From positions 1 through 35,871 of the forward strand of contig JAUZQL010000054.1 of the NCBI GenBank assembly GCA_030950975.1: a stretch of 35,871 bases of DNA. The letters run 5' to 3'. The notes under the pieces were generated by a model. It made no database searches, had not been told where the DNA came from, and was given only the letters and a program-made list of their open reading frames with translations. The stretch is from Mariprofundaceae bacterium. Its GTDB lineage: Bacteria; Pseudomonadota; Zetaproteobacteria; Mariprofundales; Mariprofundaceae. Position numbers and translations under genes: made by a program. The stretch's first letter is position 1, and each line of letters starts with the position of its first letter. Below, in pieces: positions 7,983 to 16,651 of this stretch.

Positions 7983-8771
7983 TCAGTGAAAAAGTAACTG
8001 TTTCACAGCATCCCCTGGAATTTCTTGGCGCATCAACGATTCACCCACTAAAAAACCATAAATATCGGCTTGATTCATCATTTGAATATCATCATGGGTG
8101 AAAATACCTGATTCTGTAATCACCGTACGTTCGCTGCCGACTTCGTGTTGTAAATCAAGTGTGGTTTGCAATGAAATATCAAAGCTATGTAAGTTCCGAT
8201 TATTGATACCCATCAACGATGTATTCAAATCCATTGCACGTTCCAATTCTTGAGCGTTATGGACTTCAGGTAAGATAGATAACCCCAATTCTTTGGCCGT
8301 TGCCGCCAATTCATGCGCCAAACCATCATCAATCATGGCAAGAATGATTAAAATACAATCGGCACCCATCGCACGAGCTTCGATGATTTGATAAGGGTCG
8401 ACAATAAATTCTTTGCGAAGAATCGGAATCGTTACCGCTTGGCGAATATCGCGAACATAGTCATCAGAACCTTGAAAATACTTCACGTCCGTCAACACGG
8501 ATAAACAGCTTGCTCCACCCTCTTCATAACTTTTGGCAATCCAAACAGCATCAAAATCATCACGAATCATACCTTTGGAAGGCGATGCTTTTTTGACTTC
8601 GGTAATCACGGCATTTTGTTTGTTGGCAATGCGCTGTGTCAATGCGCCTGAAAAATCCAAGGGTTGATAGGCTTGCGCTTGATTCAATAAACTCGCTTCA
8701 GATTGTTTCTTTTTACAGTTTACAACCCACTCACGTTTATACGCCGCAATTTCTTTAAGAATCGAACTCAT
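7983..8771 (-). CDS. trpC: Indole-3-glycerol phosphate synthase
   Basis: Closes the indole ring from carboxyphenylamino-deoxyribulose phosphate. 262 residues, single-domain TIM barrel with no fused TrpF. Conserved strands are visible: AVITEVKKASPSKG (54-67), SVLTDVKYFQG (91-101), ILRKEF with catalytic K120, LPEVH with E169, GINNRNL (188-194) and TESGI (219-223). The ATG overlaps the trpD stop by 4 bases. Last of the four trp genes here; phosphoribosylanthranilate isomerase and tryptophan synthase must be encoded elsewhere. Confidence 0.96.
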   Translation of the reverse strand: MSSILKEIAAYKREWVVNCKKKQSEASLLNQAQAYQPLDFSGALTQRIANKQNAVITEVKKASPSKGMIRDDFDAVWIAKSYEEGGASCLSVLTDVKYFQGSDDYVRDIRQAVTIPILRKEFIVDPYQIIEARAMGADCILIILAMIDDGLAHELAATAKELGLSILPEVHNAQELERAMDLNTSLMGINNRNLHSFDISLQTTLDLQHEVGSERTVITESGIFTHDDIQMMNQADIYGFLVGESLMRQEIPGDAVKQLLFH

Positions 8772-9826
8772 ATCGCTGCCTTTTGTGTCAATGCAATCAG
8801 TGCATCGAGTGTTTTTTGTACTTGTCCCGAATCAATCGCCTCGGCAGCCATCGATAAGCCATCGCCAATACCATCCACTTTACCTGCGACCCAAAGGGCA
8901 GCCGCCGCATTGAGTAAGACAATATCACGCCCTGCACCTTGTGTGCCTGCAAAAATATGACGCAAAATAGCCGCATTGGTCGCAGCATCACCACCTTCTA
9001 AAGCCGAAGGGCTGGCAAATGGCATACCAAAGGCTTCAGGATCAATTTCAAAGGACATCGGTGGACGACCTTGTTCAACCCAAATCGCATCTGTAATCGC
9101 TGTGGTGGTGATTTCATCCAAACCATCACGACCATGTACCACCAAAGCACGTTTGATGTCTAAATGCTGTAATGCACCTGCCATTAAGGGCAGTTTATCT
9201 TTGGCAAACACCCCTAAAAGTTGATAATCTGCATTGGCAGGATTGCTTAAAGGGCCTAATAAATTAAACAGCGTTCGCACGCCCATGTCACGGCGTACAG
9301 GACCAGCATGTTTCATCGCAGGGTGATGATGAGGTGCAAATAAAAAACCAATACCCACCTCATCAATACATGTCGCTACATGTTCAGGTTTCAGGTGAAG
9401 ATTGACACCCAATGCTTCCAAAACATCCGCCGCTCCCGATTTAGAAGACATGGCACGGTTGCCATGTTTCGCAACGGGTACACCACACGCAGCCGTTACC
9501 AAAGCAACAGCCGTGGAAATATTGAATGTTTTGGCACCATCCCCACCTGTTCCGCAGGTATCTAAAAGACCTGTGGATTGAGGATAAATATGGGTCGCCG
9601 CATCACGCATGGCTTTGGCAGCACCTGTCAGTAAGGCTACAGTTTCACCACGCAATGACATGCCCATCAATATCGCCGCCATGTGTGCTTGGCTAAACTC
9701 ACCAGCCATCATCGCTGTAAAAATAGCTTCACTTTGTGCTTCCGTGATCGGCTCATTGGCTTGTAATTGTTGCAAGCTTTGTTGGGCTAAGGATTGATTG
9801 AATGGCTGATTTAATGGTTGGTTCAT
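8768..9826 (-). CDS. trpD: Anthranilate phosphoribosyltransferase
   Basis: Transfers phosphoribosyl from PRPP to anthranilate. About 352 residues. The PRPP-binding glycine loop DTCGTGGDG is at 89-97, KHGNRAMSSKSG at 120-131 and GPLSNPA further on. Start choice: an ATG at 9832 is only one base from GAGG, while the ATG at 9826 has it 7 bases away and forms the ATGA overlap with the trpG stop seen at the other junctions, so 9826 is preferred. The first 20 residues are Gln/Asn-rich, a slightly long leader for the family. Confidence 0.95.
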   Translation of the reverse strand: MNQPLNQPFNQSLAQQSLQQLQANEPITEAQSEAIFTAMMAGEFSQAHMAAILMGMSLRGETVALLTGAAKAMRDAATHIYPQSTGLLDTCGTGGDGAKTFNISTAVALVTAACGVPVAKHGNRAMSSKSGAADVLEALGVNLHLKPEHVATCIDEVGIGFLFAPHHHPAMKHAGPVRRDMGVRTLFNLLGPLSNPANADYQLLGVFAKDKLPLMAGALQHLDIKRALVVHGRDGLDEITTTAITDAIWVEQGRPPMSFEIDPEAFGMPFASPSALEGGDAATNAAILRHIFAGTQGAGRDIVLLNAAAALWVAGKVDGIGDGLSMAAEAIDSGQVQKTLDALIALTQKAAI

Positions 9827-10392
9827 AAGCATACCTCAAGAAAATTCTTCAACATCTGATGACCGTGTTCGGTTAAAATTGATTCAGGATGAAATTGAAC
9901 ACCAAAGGTGGGATGTTCTTTGTGACGCAAGCCCATCAATTCCCCTTCGGCTGTCCAAGCCGTGCGCTGCAAACACTCGGGAAGCGGCTCATCGACAATC
10001 AGCGAATGGTAACGTGTGGCTGTAAAAGGCGAGGGAAGACCTGCAAAAATACCCTTACCATCATGTTCAATAGGACTGGTTTTGCCATGCATCAAACGTG
10101 GGGCACGAATCACCGAACCACCAAAGACTTGTGCCATCGATTGATGCCCTAAACAGACTCCAAAAATAGGTAACGTGCCTGAAAATTGTCGAATCACATC
10201 CATTGAAATACCCGCATCATCAGGTGTGCAAGGACCGGGTGAAATCAAGATGCGGTCGGGTGAAAGTTCGCGAATATCATCAATACTCACGTCATCATTG
10301 CGATAAATGATGGGGGTTTCACCCAATTCACCCAAATATTGAACCAAATTGAAGGTAAATGAATCGTAATTATCAATCACCAAGATGCTCAT
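9823..10392 (-). CDS. trpG: Anthranilate synthase glutamine amidotransferase subunit (TrpG/PabA)
   Basis: Class I glutamine amidotransferase that delivers ammonia to TrpE. 189 residues, the usual stand-alone length. Catalytic triad seen: C80 in FGVCLGH, H168 and E170 in QFHPES; the oxyanion region SPGPCTPDDAG is at 51-61. It opens with the family's DNYDSFTFNLVQYL. The ATGA overlap with trpE fits stoichiometric co-synthesis. It is the only amidotransferase of this kind in the window, so it may also partner the PabB encoded near 18.2-19.5 kb (inference). Confidence 0.95.
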   Translation of the reverse strand: MSILVIDNYDSFTFNLVQYLGELGETPIIYRNDDVSIDDIRELSPDRILISPGPCTPDDAGISMDVIRQFSGTLPIFGVCLGHQSMAQVFGGSVIRAPRLMHGKTSPIEHDGKGIFAGLPSPFTATRYHSLIVDEPLPECLQRTAWTAEGELMGLRHKEHPTFGVQFHPESILTEHGHQMLKNFLEVCL

Positions 10393-11834
10393 GATGTTGT
10401 ATCCTTTGTTGGATTGAAATGTTGGGCTTGTGCCAATGCAACCGAGTTAAACATCGCACTGGCTTTATTGACGCACTCTTGATGTTCTTTTTCAGCCACA
10501 GAATCGGCGACAATACCCGCTCCAGCTTGCACATAAATCATATCATTTTGAATGACCGCCGTGCGAATAATAATGGCTGTATCCATCGTTTCACCACCGA
10601 AGGAAATATGCCCAATACATCCACCATAAGGGCCACGTGGTTCAGCTTCTTGTTCTTGTATAATTTGCATGGCACGAATTTTAGGTGCGCCAGAGAGCGT
10701 ACCAGCGGGGAAGGTCGCCGCCAATAAATCCAACGCATCCACATCGTGGCGCAAGCTTCCTTCCACTTGTGAAACAATGTGCATGACATGGGAGTAACGC
10801 TCTACACGCATCGATTCAGAGACTTGAACTGTGCCAAATTCGCAGACTCGACCCAAATCATTGCGCCCCAAATCCACAAGCATGACATGTTCAGCCGTTT
10901 CCTTGGTATCTGCAAGAAGTTCTTTTTCCAGTGCCATATCTTCTGCGCTGGAAGTACCTCGTGGACGTGTGCCAGCAATCGGTCGAACAATGCCACGATT
11001 GCCCTCTTTTTTGACCAAAGTTTCAGGTGATGAGCCAATCAAAATAGTGTCATCCACATGCAAATAAAATAAATACGGTGAAGGATTAATATGACGAACA
11101 GCACGATAAATCGAAAGTGGATCGCATGTTAGTGGTGCTGAAAAACGCTGCGATAACACCACTTGGAAAATATCACCTGATAAAATGTATTCTTTGGCTT
11201 GATTGACCATATGTTCATAGTTGGCTTGACTAAGATGGGATTGCGGTCGTTCTACGTCCGAAAGATTCATGTCTAAACGCATAGATTCAGGCAACTGTGC
11301 TTTGGCAATACGTGTTTCCATGCTATCCAACAAAACACTGGCATGGTGTGCATCTGAATCTAAGACGCATAAATGCATCACCCCATGCAAACTATCCATG
11401 ATGACAAAACGATCCACAATCATATAGGCAGCCAGTGTGCTATCAGGAATATCACTTTTGATACCTGCTTCAAAATGATGCACCATATCGTACGCAAAAT
11501 AACCCACTGCACCGCCAGCAAAGGGTAAATCATCGGCATCTTGCATGACATCTTTCTCAATGACCTGTTCGCGCAACCATGTTTGCATATCACTGGAAAG
11601 AATATCTGTTTCACCAGAGCGATGGCGCAGATGTAGTTTACCCTGTTTTTCAACAGCGACTGTGGCAGGCGCAAAACCTAAAATACTATAACGCCCCCAA
11701 TGTTCACCACCTTCAGCACTTTCAAACAAGAAACAATCTTGTTCACCACGCAGGCAATAAAATAGTGCAACAGGGGTGTTGCAATCAGCAGATAGCGTAC
11801 GACGAAATAATTTCACAGTGGGTTCTTTCCTCAT
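10389..11834 (-). CDS. trpE: Anthranilate synthase component I
   Basis: Makes anthranilate from chorismate with TrpG-supplied ammonia. 481 residues. The N-terminal region carries FLFESAEGGEHWGRYS (35-50), corresponding to the Trp feedback site. The chorismate-binding domain has QRFSAPL, HINPSPYLFYL (the NPSPY form typical of TrpE), RPIAGTRPRG (284-293), MLVDLGRNDLGRV and AGTLSGAPKIRAM. Start is uncertain: the ATG at 11834 has no ribosome-binding site, whereas a GTG at 11816 (residue 7) has GAGGA about 11 bases upstream. The leader before it has a hairpin with a run of Ts. Confidence 0.96.
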   Translation of the reverse strand: MRKEPTVKLFRRTLSADCNTPVALFYCLRGEQDCFLFESAEGGEHWGRYSILGFAPATVAVEKQGKLHLRHRSGETDILSSDMQTWLREQVIEKDVMQDADDLPFAGGAVGYFAYDMVHHFEAGIKSDIPDSTLAAYMIVDRFVIMDSLHGVMHLCVLDSDAHHASVLLDSMETRIAKAQLPESMRLDMNLSDVERPQSHLSQANYEHMVNQAKEYILSGDIFQVVLSQRFSAPLTCDPLSIYRAVRHINPSPYLFYLHVDDTILIGSSPETLVKKEGNRGIVRPIAGTRPRGTSSAEDMALEKELLADTKETAEHVMLVDLGRNDLGRVCEFGTVQVSESMRVERYSHVMHIVSQVEGSLRHDVDALDLLAATFPAGTLSGAPKIRAMQIIQEQEAEPRGPYGGCIGHISFGGETMDTAIIIRTAVIQNDMIYVQAGAGIVADSVAEKEHQECVNKASAMFNSVALAQAQHFNPTKDTTS

Positions 11835-11871
11835 ATTTTAAAAAACGGCGGAAGATTAACACTGTATCTAT

Positions 11872-11912
11872 AAAAAACCGACTATCTAAATAGTTCCCTT
11901 TTCAAACGGTTT
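11872..11912 (-). terminator. Attenuator-like hairpin in the trpE leader
   Basis: In the minus-strand transcript, AAACCG (11912-11907) can pair with CGGTTT (11880-11875), enclosing an inner ACTAT/ATAGT stem (11894-11890 with 11885-11881), and the 3' arm runs into six Ts (11877-11872). It lies about 40 bases before trpE. The shape is that of an intrinsic terminator, but the stem is interrupted and A/T-rich, so strength is doubtful. Confidence 0.4.
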
Positions 11913-11977
11913 GGATATTGCTTTACGTTGTCATATCTAGGAGTCTTGCGAACCATGATATCATTGATTATTTTCAT
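11882..11977 (-). other. 31-codon open frame in the trp leader
   Basis: An ATG at 11977 opens a 31-residue basic frame (begins MKIINDIMVRKTPR, ends LKRELFR) whose TAG falls inside the hairpin at 11872-11912. That arrangement recalls a leader peptide and attenuator. However, it contains no Trp codon and only a poor AGAG before the ATG, so classical TrpL-type sensing is not supported. Confidence 0.2.
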
Positions 11978-12112
11978 GACTCTGCGTGAAAATACCAATA
12001 CACAAGGTCATCAATTTATTATCATTCAGACCTTTGTAGAAATATTGAACCCTATATTCTATGTGTAACATCAATATATAAAAAATACAGTTCAAAAATA
12101 AAAATAATATGT

Positions 12113-12117
12113 GAGGA
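12113..12117 (+). promoter_or_regulatory. Ribosome-binding site of gyrA
   Basis: GAGGA six bases before the ATG at 12124 fixes the gyrA start. The upstream 11835-12112 stretch is A/T-rich; a TATATT at 12053-12058 is a possible -10 but has no good -35. Confidence 0.6.
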
Positions 12118-12123
12118 AAATAT

Positions 12124-14619
12124 ATGGACGAAGTTCTAAATCCAGCAACACCTATTCTGATTGAAGATGAGATGAAACACTCCTATTTAGATTATGCGAT
12201 GAGTGTCATTATCGGACGTGCATTGCCTGATGCCCGCGATGGTTTGAAGCCTGTGCATCGTCGTATTTTGTATGCCATGCAAGATTTGGGTTGTACGCAT
12301 GAGAAGCCGTATAAAAAATCCGCCCGTGTCGTCGGTGATGTGATTGGTAAATATCATCCACATGGTGATACAGCCGTTTATGATGCTATGGTACGGATGG
12401 CACAAGCTTGGAGTATGGGTCATGTATTGATTGATGGGCAGGGTAACTTTGGTTCAGTGGATGGTGATTCACCTGCTGCCATGCGTTATACTGAATCACG
12501 CATGAGTAAACTTTCATCTGAGTTACTGGCTGATATTGATAAAGATACCATCGATTTTGGACCAAACTATGATGGTTCATTGTCCGAACCCAAAGTGTTA
12601 CCTGCTAAATTCCCATGTTTATTGGTCAATGGTTCACAAGGTATTGCTGTGGGCATGGCAACCAATATTCCTCCCCATAATTTGAAGGAAACAATCGATG
12701 CAACTCTTGCGTTAATTGATAACCCCAATGTCGATGATGATGCCTTGATGCAACTGATGCCAGGCCCTGATTTTCCAACAGGTGGCTTTATTTATGGTCG
12801 TAAAGGTATGCGTGATGCCTTCCTTACAGGACGTGGATCAGTCACCATGCGTGCCAAAGCATCGGTAGAAACGCATGCTCGCACCAAACGATCAGCATTG
12901 ATTATTTCAGAGCTACCTTATCAAGTAAATAAGGCTAAATTGATTGTTCATATTGCTCATTTGGTTCGTGATAAGAAAATTGAAGGTATTTCTGAACTTC
13001 GTGATGAATCTGATCGACAAGGGATGCGCATTTACATTGAATTGAAGCGCAATGAAATTCCAGAAGTCATCTTAAATAATCTTTATAAACAAACTCAATT
13101 ACAATGTAATTTTAGCTGCAATATGTTAGCACTTTTGGATGGTCAGCCTAAATTATGTGGTGTGCGTGAATTATTACTTCACTTTATTGATCACCGTCGC
13201 CAAGTTGTTACACGTCGCTGCTTGTTTGATTTAAATAAAGCCGAAGCACGCGCTCATATTTTACAAGGTTTGTTGATTGCTTTGGATAGCATTGATGCGG
13301 TTATTAAATTGATTCGCGGAAGTCAAACAGGTGCTGAAGCGAAAACAGGCTTAATCGATACATTTGGCTTGTCCGATAAACAATCGCAAGCGATTTTAGA
13401 TATGCGTTTACAACGTTTAACGGGTTTGGAATACGATAAAATTAAGCGTGAATTTGAAGATATTCAAGTGATTATCACACGCTTAAAAGTCATTTTAGCC
13501 GACCAAAGTGAATTGATGAAAGTCATTCGCACGGAACTGGTAGAACTTTGTGAGAAATATTCGAATCCTCGTCGTTCTGAAATCATGGATGAAACATCTG
13601 AATTATCTATGGAAGATTTGATTACCGAAGAAGATATGGTGGTCACGATTTCCAATGAAGGTTATATCAAGCGGAATGCAACCAGTCTTTATCGTGCGCA
13701 ACGCCGTGGTGGTAAAGGCAAAACAGCCATGACCACCAAAGAAGAAGATTTTGTTACCCAATTAATGGTGGCATCAACGCATGATTATCTATTGTTTTTC
13801 TCTGATAAAGGGCGTGTTTTCCTCAAAAAAGTCTATGACTTACCACAAGCAGGACGTGCAACACGCGGTAAGGCTTTGATTAACTTATTACCCGTTGAAA
13901 AGAATGAAAAAATTTCAGCAACCTTGGCAATTCGTGAATTTGATGATGACCATTTTATTGTCATGGGTACGAAAAAAGGTGTCGTAAAGAAAACCAAGCT
14001 CTCTGAATATAAAAATATTCGTAGCAATGGCATTATTGCTATCAGACTCGATGATGATGATGAATTGGTAGGTGTGATTCGCTCCAATGGTGAACAGGAT
14101 ATTATGTTGGCATCCAGTGGCGGCAAACTGATTCGTTTTGCTGAAACAGATGTTCGTTCTATGGGTCGTAGTACGCGTGGTGTCACAGGTATGCGTTTAG
14201 CTGAAGGTAATACAGTCATTTCTATGACCTTGGTGGCTGAAAAAGCATCTTTGTTGGTGGTGTCTGAACATGGCTATGGTAAACGTACCTTGATTTCAGA
14301 ATACAACCGTCAAAAACGTGGTGGGCAAGGTGTCTTCACACTCAAAACAGGTGATCGCAATGGTGCGATGGTGGCATCTCTTCAAGTCTTAGATGATGAT
14401 CAAGTCATGATAATGACGGATACAGGTCGTTTAATGCGCATGAAAATGAATGGTATTTCTGTGATTGGTCGCAATACACAAGGTGTAACCTTGATCAAGT
14501 GCAATAAAAAAGAACGTGTGATTGGTGCTGTGCGTGTCCTCGAAAAACAAGATGACGATGATGTTGAAATGGATGAATCTCAGGGTGATGTTGAGGGTCA
14601 TGTTGGTGATGAAGCATGA
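12124..14619 (+). CDS. gyrA: DNA gyrase subunit A
   Basis: Breakage-reunion subunit of gyrase, which introduces negative supercoils with GyrB. 831 residues. The catalytic tyrosine is Y122 in AAMRYTESR. The quinolone-determining region reads HPHGDTAVYDAMVRMAQ, with Thr at position 83 and Asp at 87. The C-terminal wrapping domain starts with the GyrA box QRRGGKG (526-532), which separates it from ParC. The tail is very acidic (QDDDDVEMDES). The stop overlaps the serS start by 4 bases. Shorter than the E. coli protein, mostly in loops and tail. Confidence 0.97.
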   Translation: MDEVLNPATPILIEDEMKHSYLDYAMSVIIGRALPDARDGLKPVHRRILYAMQDLGCTHEKPYKKSARVVGDVIGKYHPHGDTAVYDAMVRMAQAWSMGHVLIDGQGNFGSVDGDSPAAMRYTESRMSKLSSELLADIDKDTIDFGPNYDGSLSEPKVLPAKFPCLLVNGSQGIAVGMATNIPPHNLKETIDATLALIDNPNVDDDALMQLMPGPDFPTGGFIYGRKGMRDAFLTGRGSVTMRAKASVETHARTKRSALIISELPYQVNKAKLIVHIAHLVRDKKIEGISELRDESDRQGMRIYIELKRNEIPEVILNNLYKQTQLQCNFSCNMLALLDGQPKLCGVRELLLHFIDHRRQVVTRRCLFDLNKAEARAHILQGLLIALDSIDAVIKLIRGSQTGAEAKTGLIDTFGLSDKQSQAILDMRLQRLTGLEYDKIKREFEDIQVIITRLKVILADQSELMKVIRTELVELCEKYSNPRRSEIMDETSELSMEDLITEEDMVVTISNEGYIKRNATSLYRAQRRGGKGKTAMTTKEEDFVTQLMVASTHDYLLFFSDKGRVFLKKVYDLPQAGRATRGKALINLLPVEKNEKISATLAIREFDDDHFIVMGTKKGVVKKTKLSEYKNIRSNGIIAIRLDDDDELVGVIRSNGEQDIMLASSGGKLIRFAETDVRSMGRSTRGVTGMRLAEGNTVISMTLVAEKASLLVVSEHGYGKRTLISEYNRQKRGGQGVFTLKTGDRNGAMVASLQVLDDDQVMIMTDTGRLMRMKMNGISVIGRNTQGVTLIKCNKKERVIGAVRVLEKQDDDDVEMDESQGDVEGHVGDEA

Positions 14620-15899
14620 TTGATCGCAAAGCATTTCGTCAAAACTTTGAAGTCATGCAGGCAGGCTTAGCTCGACGCAACTCCGATTTGCTTGCTGAAG
14701 GCTCTGCTTGGTCAAAAGCCAAAGACTTGGATATTGCTCAACGTGACATCAAAGCCAAATCCGAAGCTTTGCAAGCTGAACGCAACAGCGTCTCTAAAAT
14801 GATTGGTGAAAAGAAACGTGCGGGTGAAGATGTTTCAGATATCATGAAAAAGATGAGTGAAGCTGCCAAAGCGGTAAAAGTCTTGGATACTCAAGCCAAA
14901 GAAGCGGAAGAAGCCTTTGTGTCTGCTTTGATGGAAATTCCCAATATTCCGGATGATTCTGTACCTGATGGTGCAGATGAAACAAGCAATATTGAGATTC
15001 GCCGCTGGGGAAATCCTCGCCAAGATGAGGTTCCACCCCATTGGGATATTGGCGAATCTTTGGGTATTTTAGATTTTGATGCAGGTGTCAAATTGGCAGG
15101 TAGTCGGTTTTCTGTCATTCGTGGTGTGGGCGCACGTTTAGAACGTGGTTTGATGCAATTCATGTTGGATATGCATGTGGATCAACATGGTTATGAAGAA
15201 GTTTGGGTACCTGCCATTGCCAATCGAAAAACCTTAACGGGAACTGGTCAACTGCCTAAATTTGAAGATGATTTGTATCGACTTGAAGGGGAAGATGCTT
15301 TTCTGATTCCCACCGCTGAAGTACCTGTCACCAATCTTTATCAAGATGATATTTTGAATCCATCATCCTTACCGATTAAACATTGTGCTTACACGCCATG
15401 TTTTCGCCGTGAAGCAGGTTCAGCAGGGCGAGATACACGTGGTATGATTCGTCAACATCAATTTGATAAAGTGGAAATGGTGCAGTTGGTACATCCTGAT
15501 GATGCACTGACAAGCTTAGATGAGATTACAAACCATGCCGCAGCAATTTTAGAAGCCTTGGACTTGCCTTATCGTGTGGTGAATTTATGCGCAGGTGATA
15601 TTGGTTTTTCAGCTCAAAAAACATACGACCTTGAGGTTTGGCTGCCGAGTCAATCATGCTACCGTGAAATTTCTTCATGTTCATCGTTTGGTCAATTTCA
15701 AGGGCGACGTGCAGGTATTCGTTTTCGTTCCGAATCGGGTAAACCCGAAGCTGTGGCAACGCTCAATGGTTCAGGTTTAGCCATTGGACGTACGTTGGTA
15801 GCAATTCTCGAAAATGGTTGGCAAGCCGATGGTTCGGTCATCATTCCGAAAGTATTGCGCCCCTATGTGGGCAATTTGGAACGTATTGAAGCATCCTGA
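14616..15899 (+). CDS. serS: Seryl-tRNA synthetase
   Basis: Class II synthetase charging tRNA-Ser and tRNA-Sec. 427 residues. An N-terminal helical hairpin (about 30-100, rich in Lys/Glu/Ala) is the tRNA-binding coiled coil. The catalytic core has motif 2 (FRREAGSAGRDTRGM, then QHQFDKVEMV) and motif 3 (NGSGLAIGRTLVAILEN). EISSCSSFGQFQGRR, the Ser-binding region, is intact. Starts inside the gyrA stop (ATGA), so it is coupled to gyrA, and is followed by ung after 5 bases. Confidence 0.97.
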   Translation: MIDRKAFRQNFEVMQAGLARRNSDLLAEGSAWSKAKDLDIAQRDIKAKSEALQAERNSVSKMIGEKKRAGEDVSDIMKKMSEAAKAVKVLDTQAKEAEEAFVSALMEIPNIPDDSVPDGADETSNIEIRRWGNPRQDEVPPHWDIGESLGILDFDAGVKLAGSRFSVIRGVGARLERGLMQFMLDMHVDQHGYEEVWVPAIANRKTLTGTGQLPKFEDDLYRLEGEDAFLIPTAEVPVTNLYQDDILNPSSLPIKHCAYTPCFRREAGSAGRDTRGMIRQHQFDKVEMVQLVHPDDALTSLDEITNHAAAILEALDLPYRVVNLCAGDIGFSAQKTYDLEVWLPSQSCYREISSCSSFGQFQGRRAGIRFRSESGKPEAVATLNGSGLAIGRTLVAILENGWQADGSVIIPKVLRPYVGNLERIEAS

Positions 15900-15904
15900 A
15901 CTGC

Positions 15905-16651
15905 ATGAATGAGCACATCAAGATAGAAGCTTCTTGGAAGCATGTTTTATCGGACGCTTTCAAGAAGTCTTCCATGCATGACTTGCGTGTTTTTTTATGC
16001 CAACGTCAACAAGAGGGTGCGAAGATTTATCCACCAAACCATGATTTTTTTTCAGCTTTTAATATCACCCCCTTTGAACAAGTGAAGGTTGTGATTTTGG
16101 GGCAAGATCCTTATCACGGCGAAGGTCAGGCACATGGTTTATGTTTTTCCGTTGCACCTCATGTGCCTTTACCGCCGTCACTGAGTAATATTTTCAAAGA
16201 ACTAAGCGATGATTTGCATATCCCTATGCCCGAACATGGCTGTTTAACGCATTGGGCAAGGCAAGGTGTTTTATTGTTAAATAGTGTATTGACAGTAGAG
16301 AAAGGCAAAGCCAATGCACACCAAGGTCAAGGTTGGGAAACATTTACAGATGATGTCATTGCAGTGTTGAACGAAAAAAAAGAACACATCGTGTTTATTT
16401 TATGGGGTGCTTATGCGCAAAAAAAAGCATCTTTTGTGGATGAAAATAAACATTTGATGATCAAAGCACCTCATCCTTCACCTCTTTCATCGTACCGAGG
16501 ATTTTTTGGTCAACATTATTTCTCGCGTATCAATGAAGATTTACAAGAGCATGGCATGGCAGCGATTGATTGGCAGTTACCAGCTTTAGAAGAAGCCAAA
16601 CAACAATTCCGAAGTATTGAACAAATGAACCAGACGGTATTGCATGACTGA
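15905..16651 (+). CDS. ung: Uracil-DNA glycosylase, family 1
   Basis: Removes uracil from DNA at the start of base-excision repair. 248 residues. The water-activating motif GQDPYHGEGQAHG is at 66-78 with D68, the uracil-binding Asn lies in LLLNSVLTVEKG (N126), and the DNA-intercalation loop HPSPLSSYRG is at 190-199 with H190. The family is normally about 220-230 residues; the extra length is a charged C-terminal tail after WQLPALEEAK. It overlaps the radical SAM gene by 8 bases. Confidence 0.96.
   Translation: MNEHIKIEASWKHVLSDAFKKSSMHDLRVFLCQRQQEGAKIYPPNHDFFSAFNITPFEQVKVVILGQDPYHGEGQAHGLCFSVAPHVPLPPSLSNIFKELSDDLHIPMPEHGCLTHWARQGVLLLNSVLTVEKGKANAHQGQGWETFTDDVIAVLNEKKEHIVFILWGAYAQKKASFVDENKHLMIKAPHPSPLSSYRGFFGQHYFSRINEDLQEHGMAAIDWQLPALEEAKQQFRSIEQMNQTVLHD

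Noticed and set aside
8703..9797. Antisense open frames over trpC and trpD
   Set aside because: Shadows of strongly conserved genes; no ribosome-binding sites or domains.
11955..11964. ATGATATCAT palindrome as a Trp-repressor operator
   Set aside because: It does not resemble the TrpR box CTAGTACTAG and is short enough to occur by chance.
12361..12390. Thr at GyrA position 83 as a quinolone-resistance mutation
   Set aside because: Thr83 is the natural residue in several bacterial lineages, and no comparison with a sensitive relative is available.
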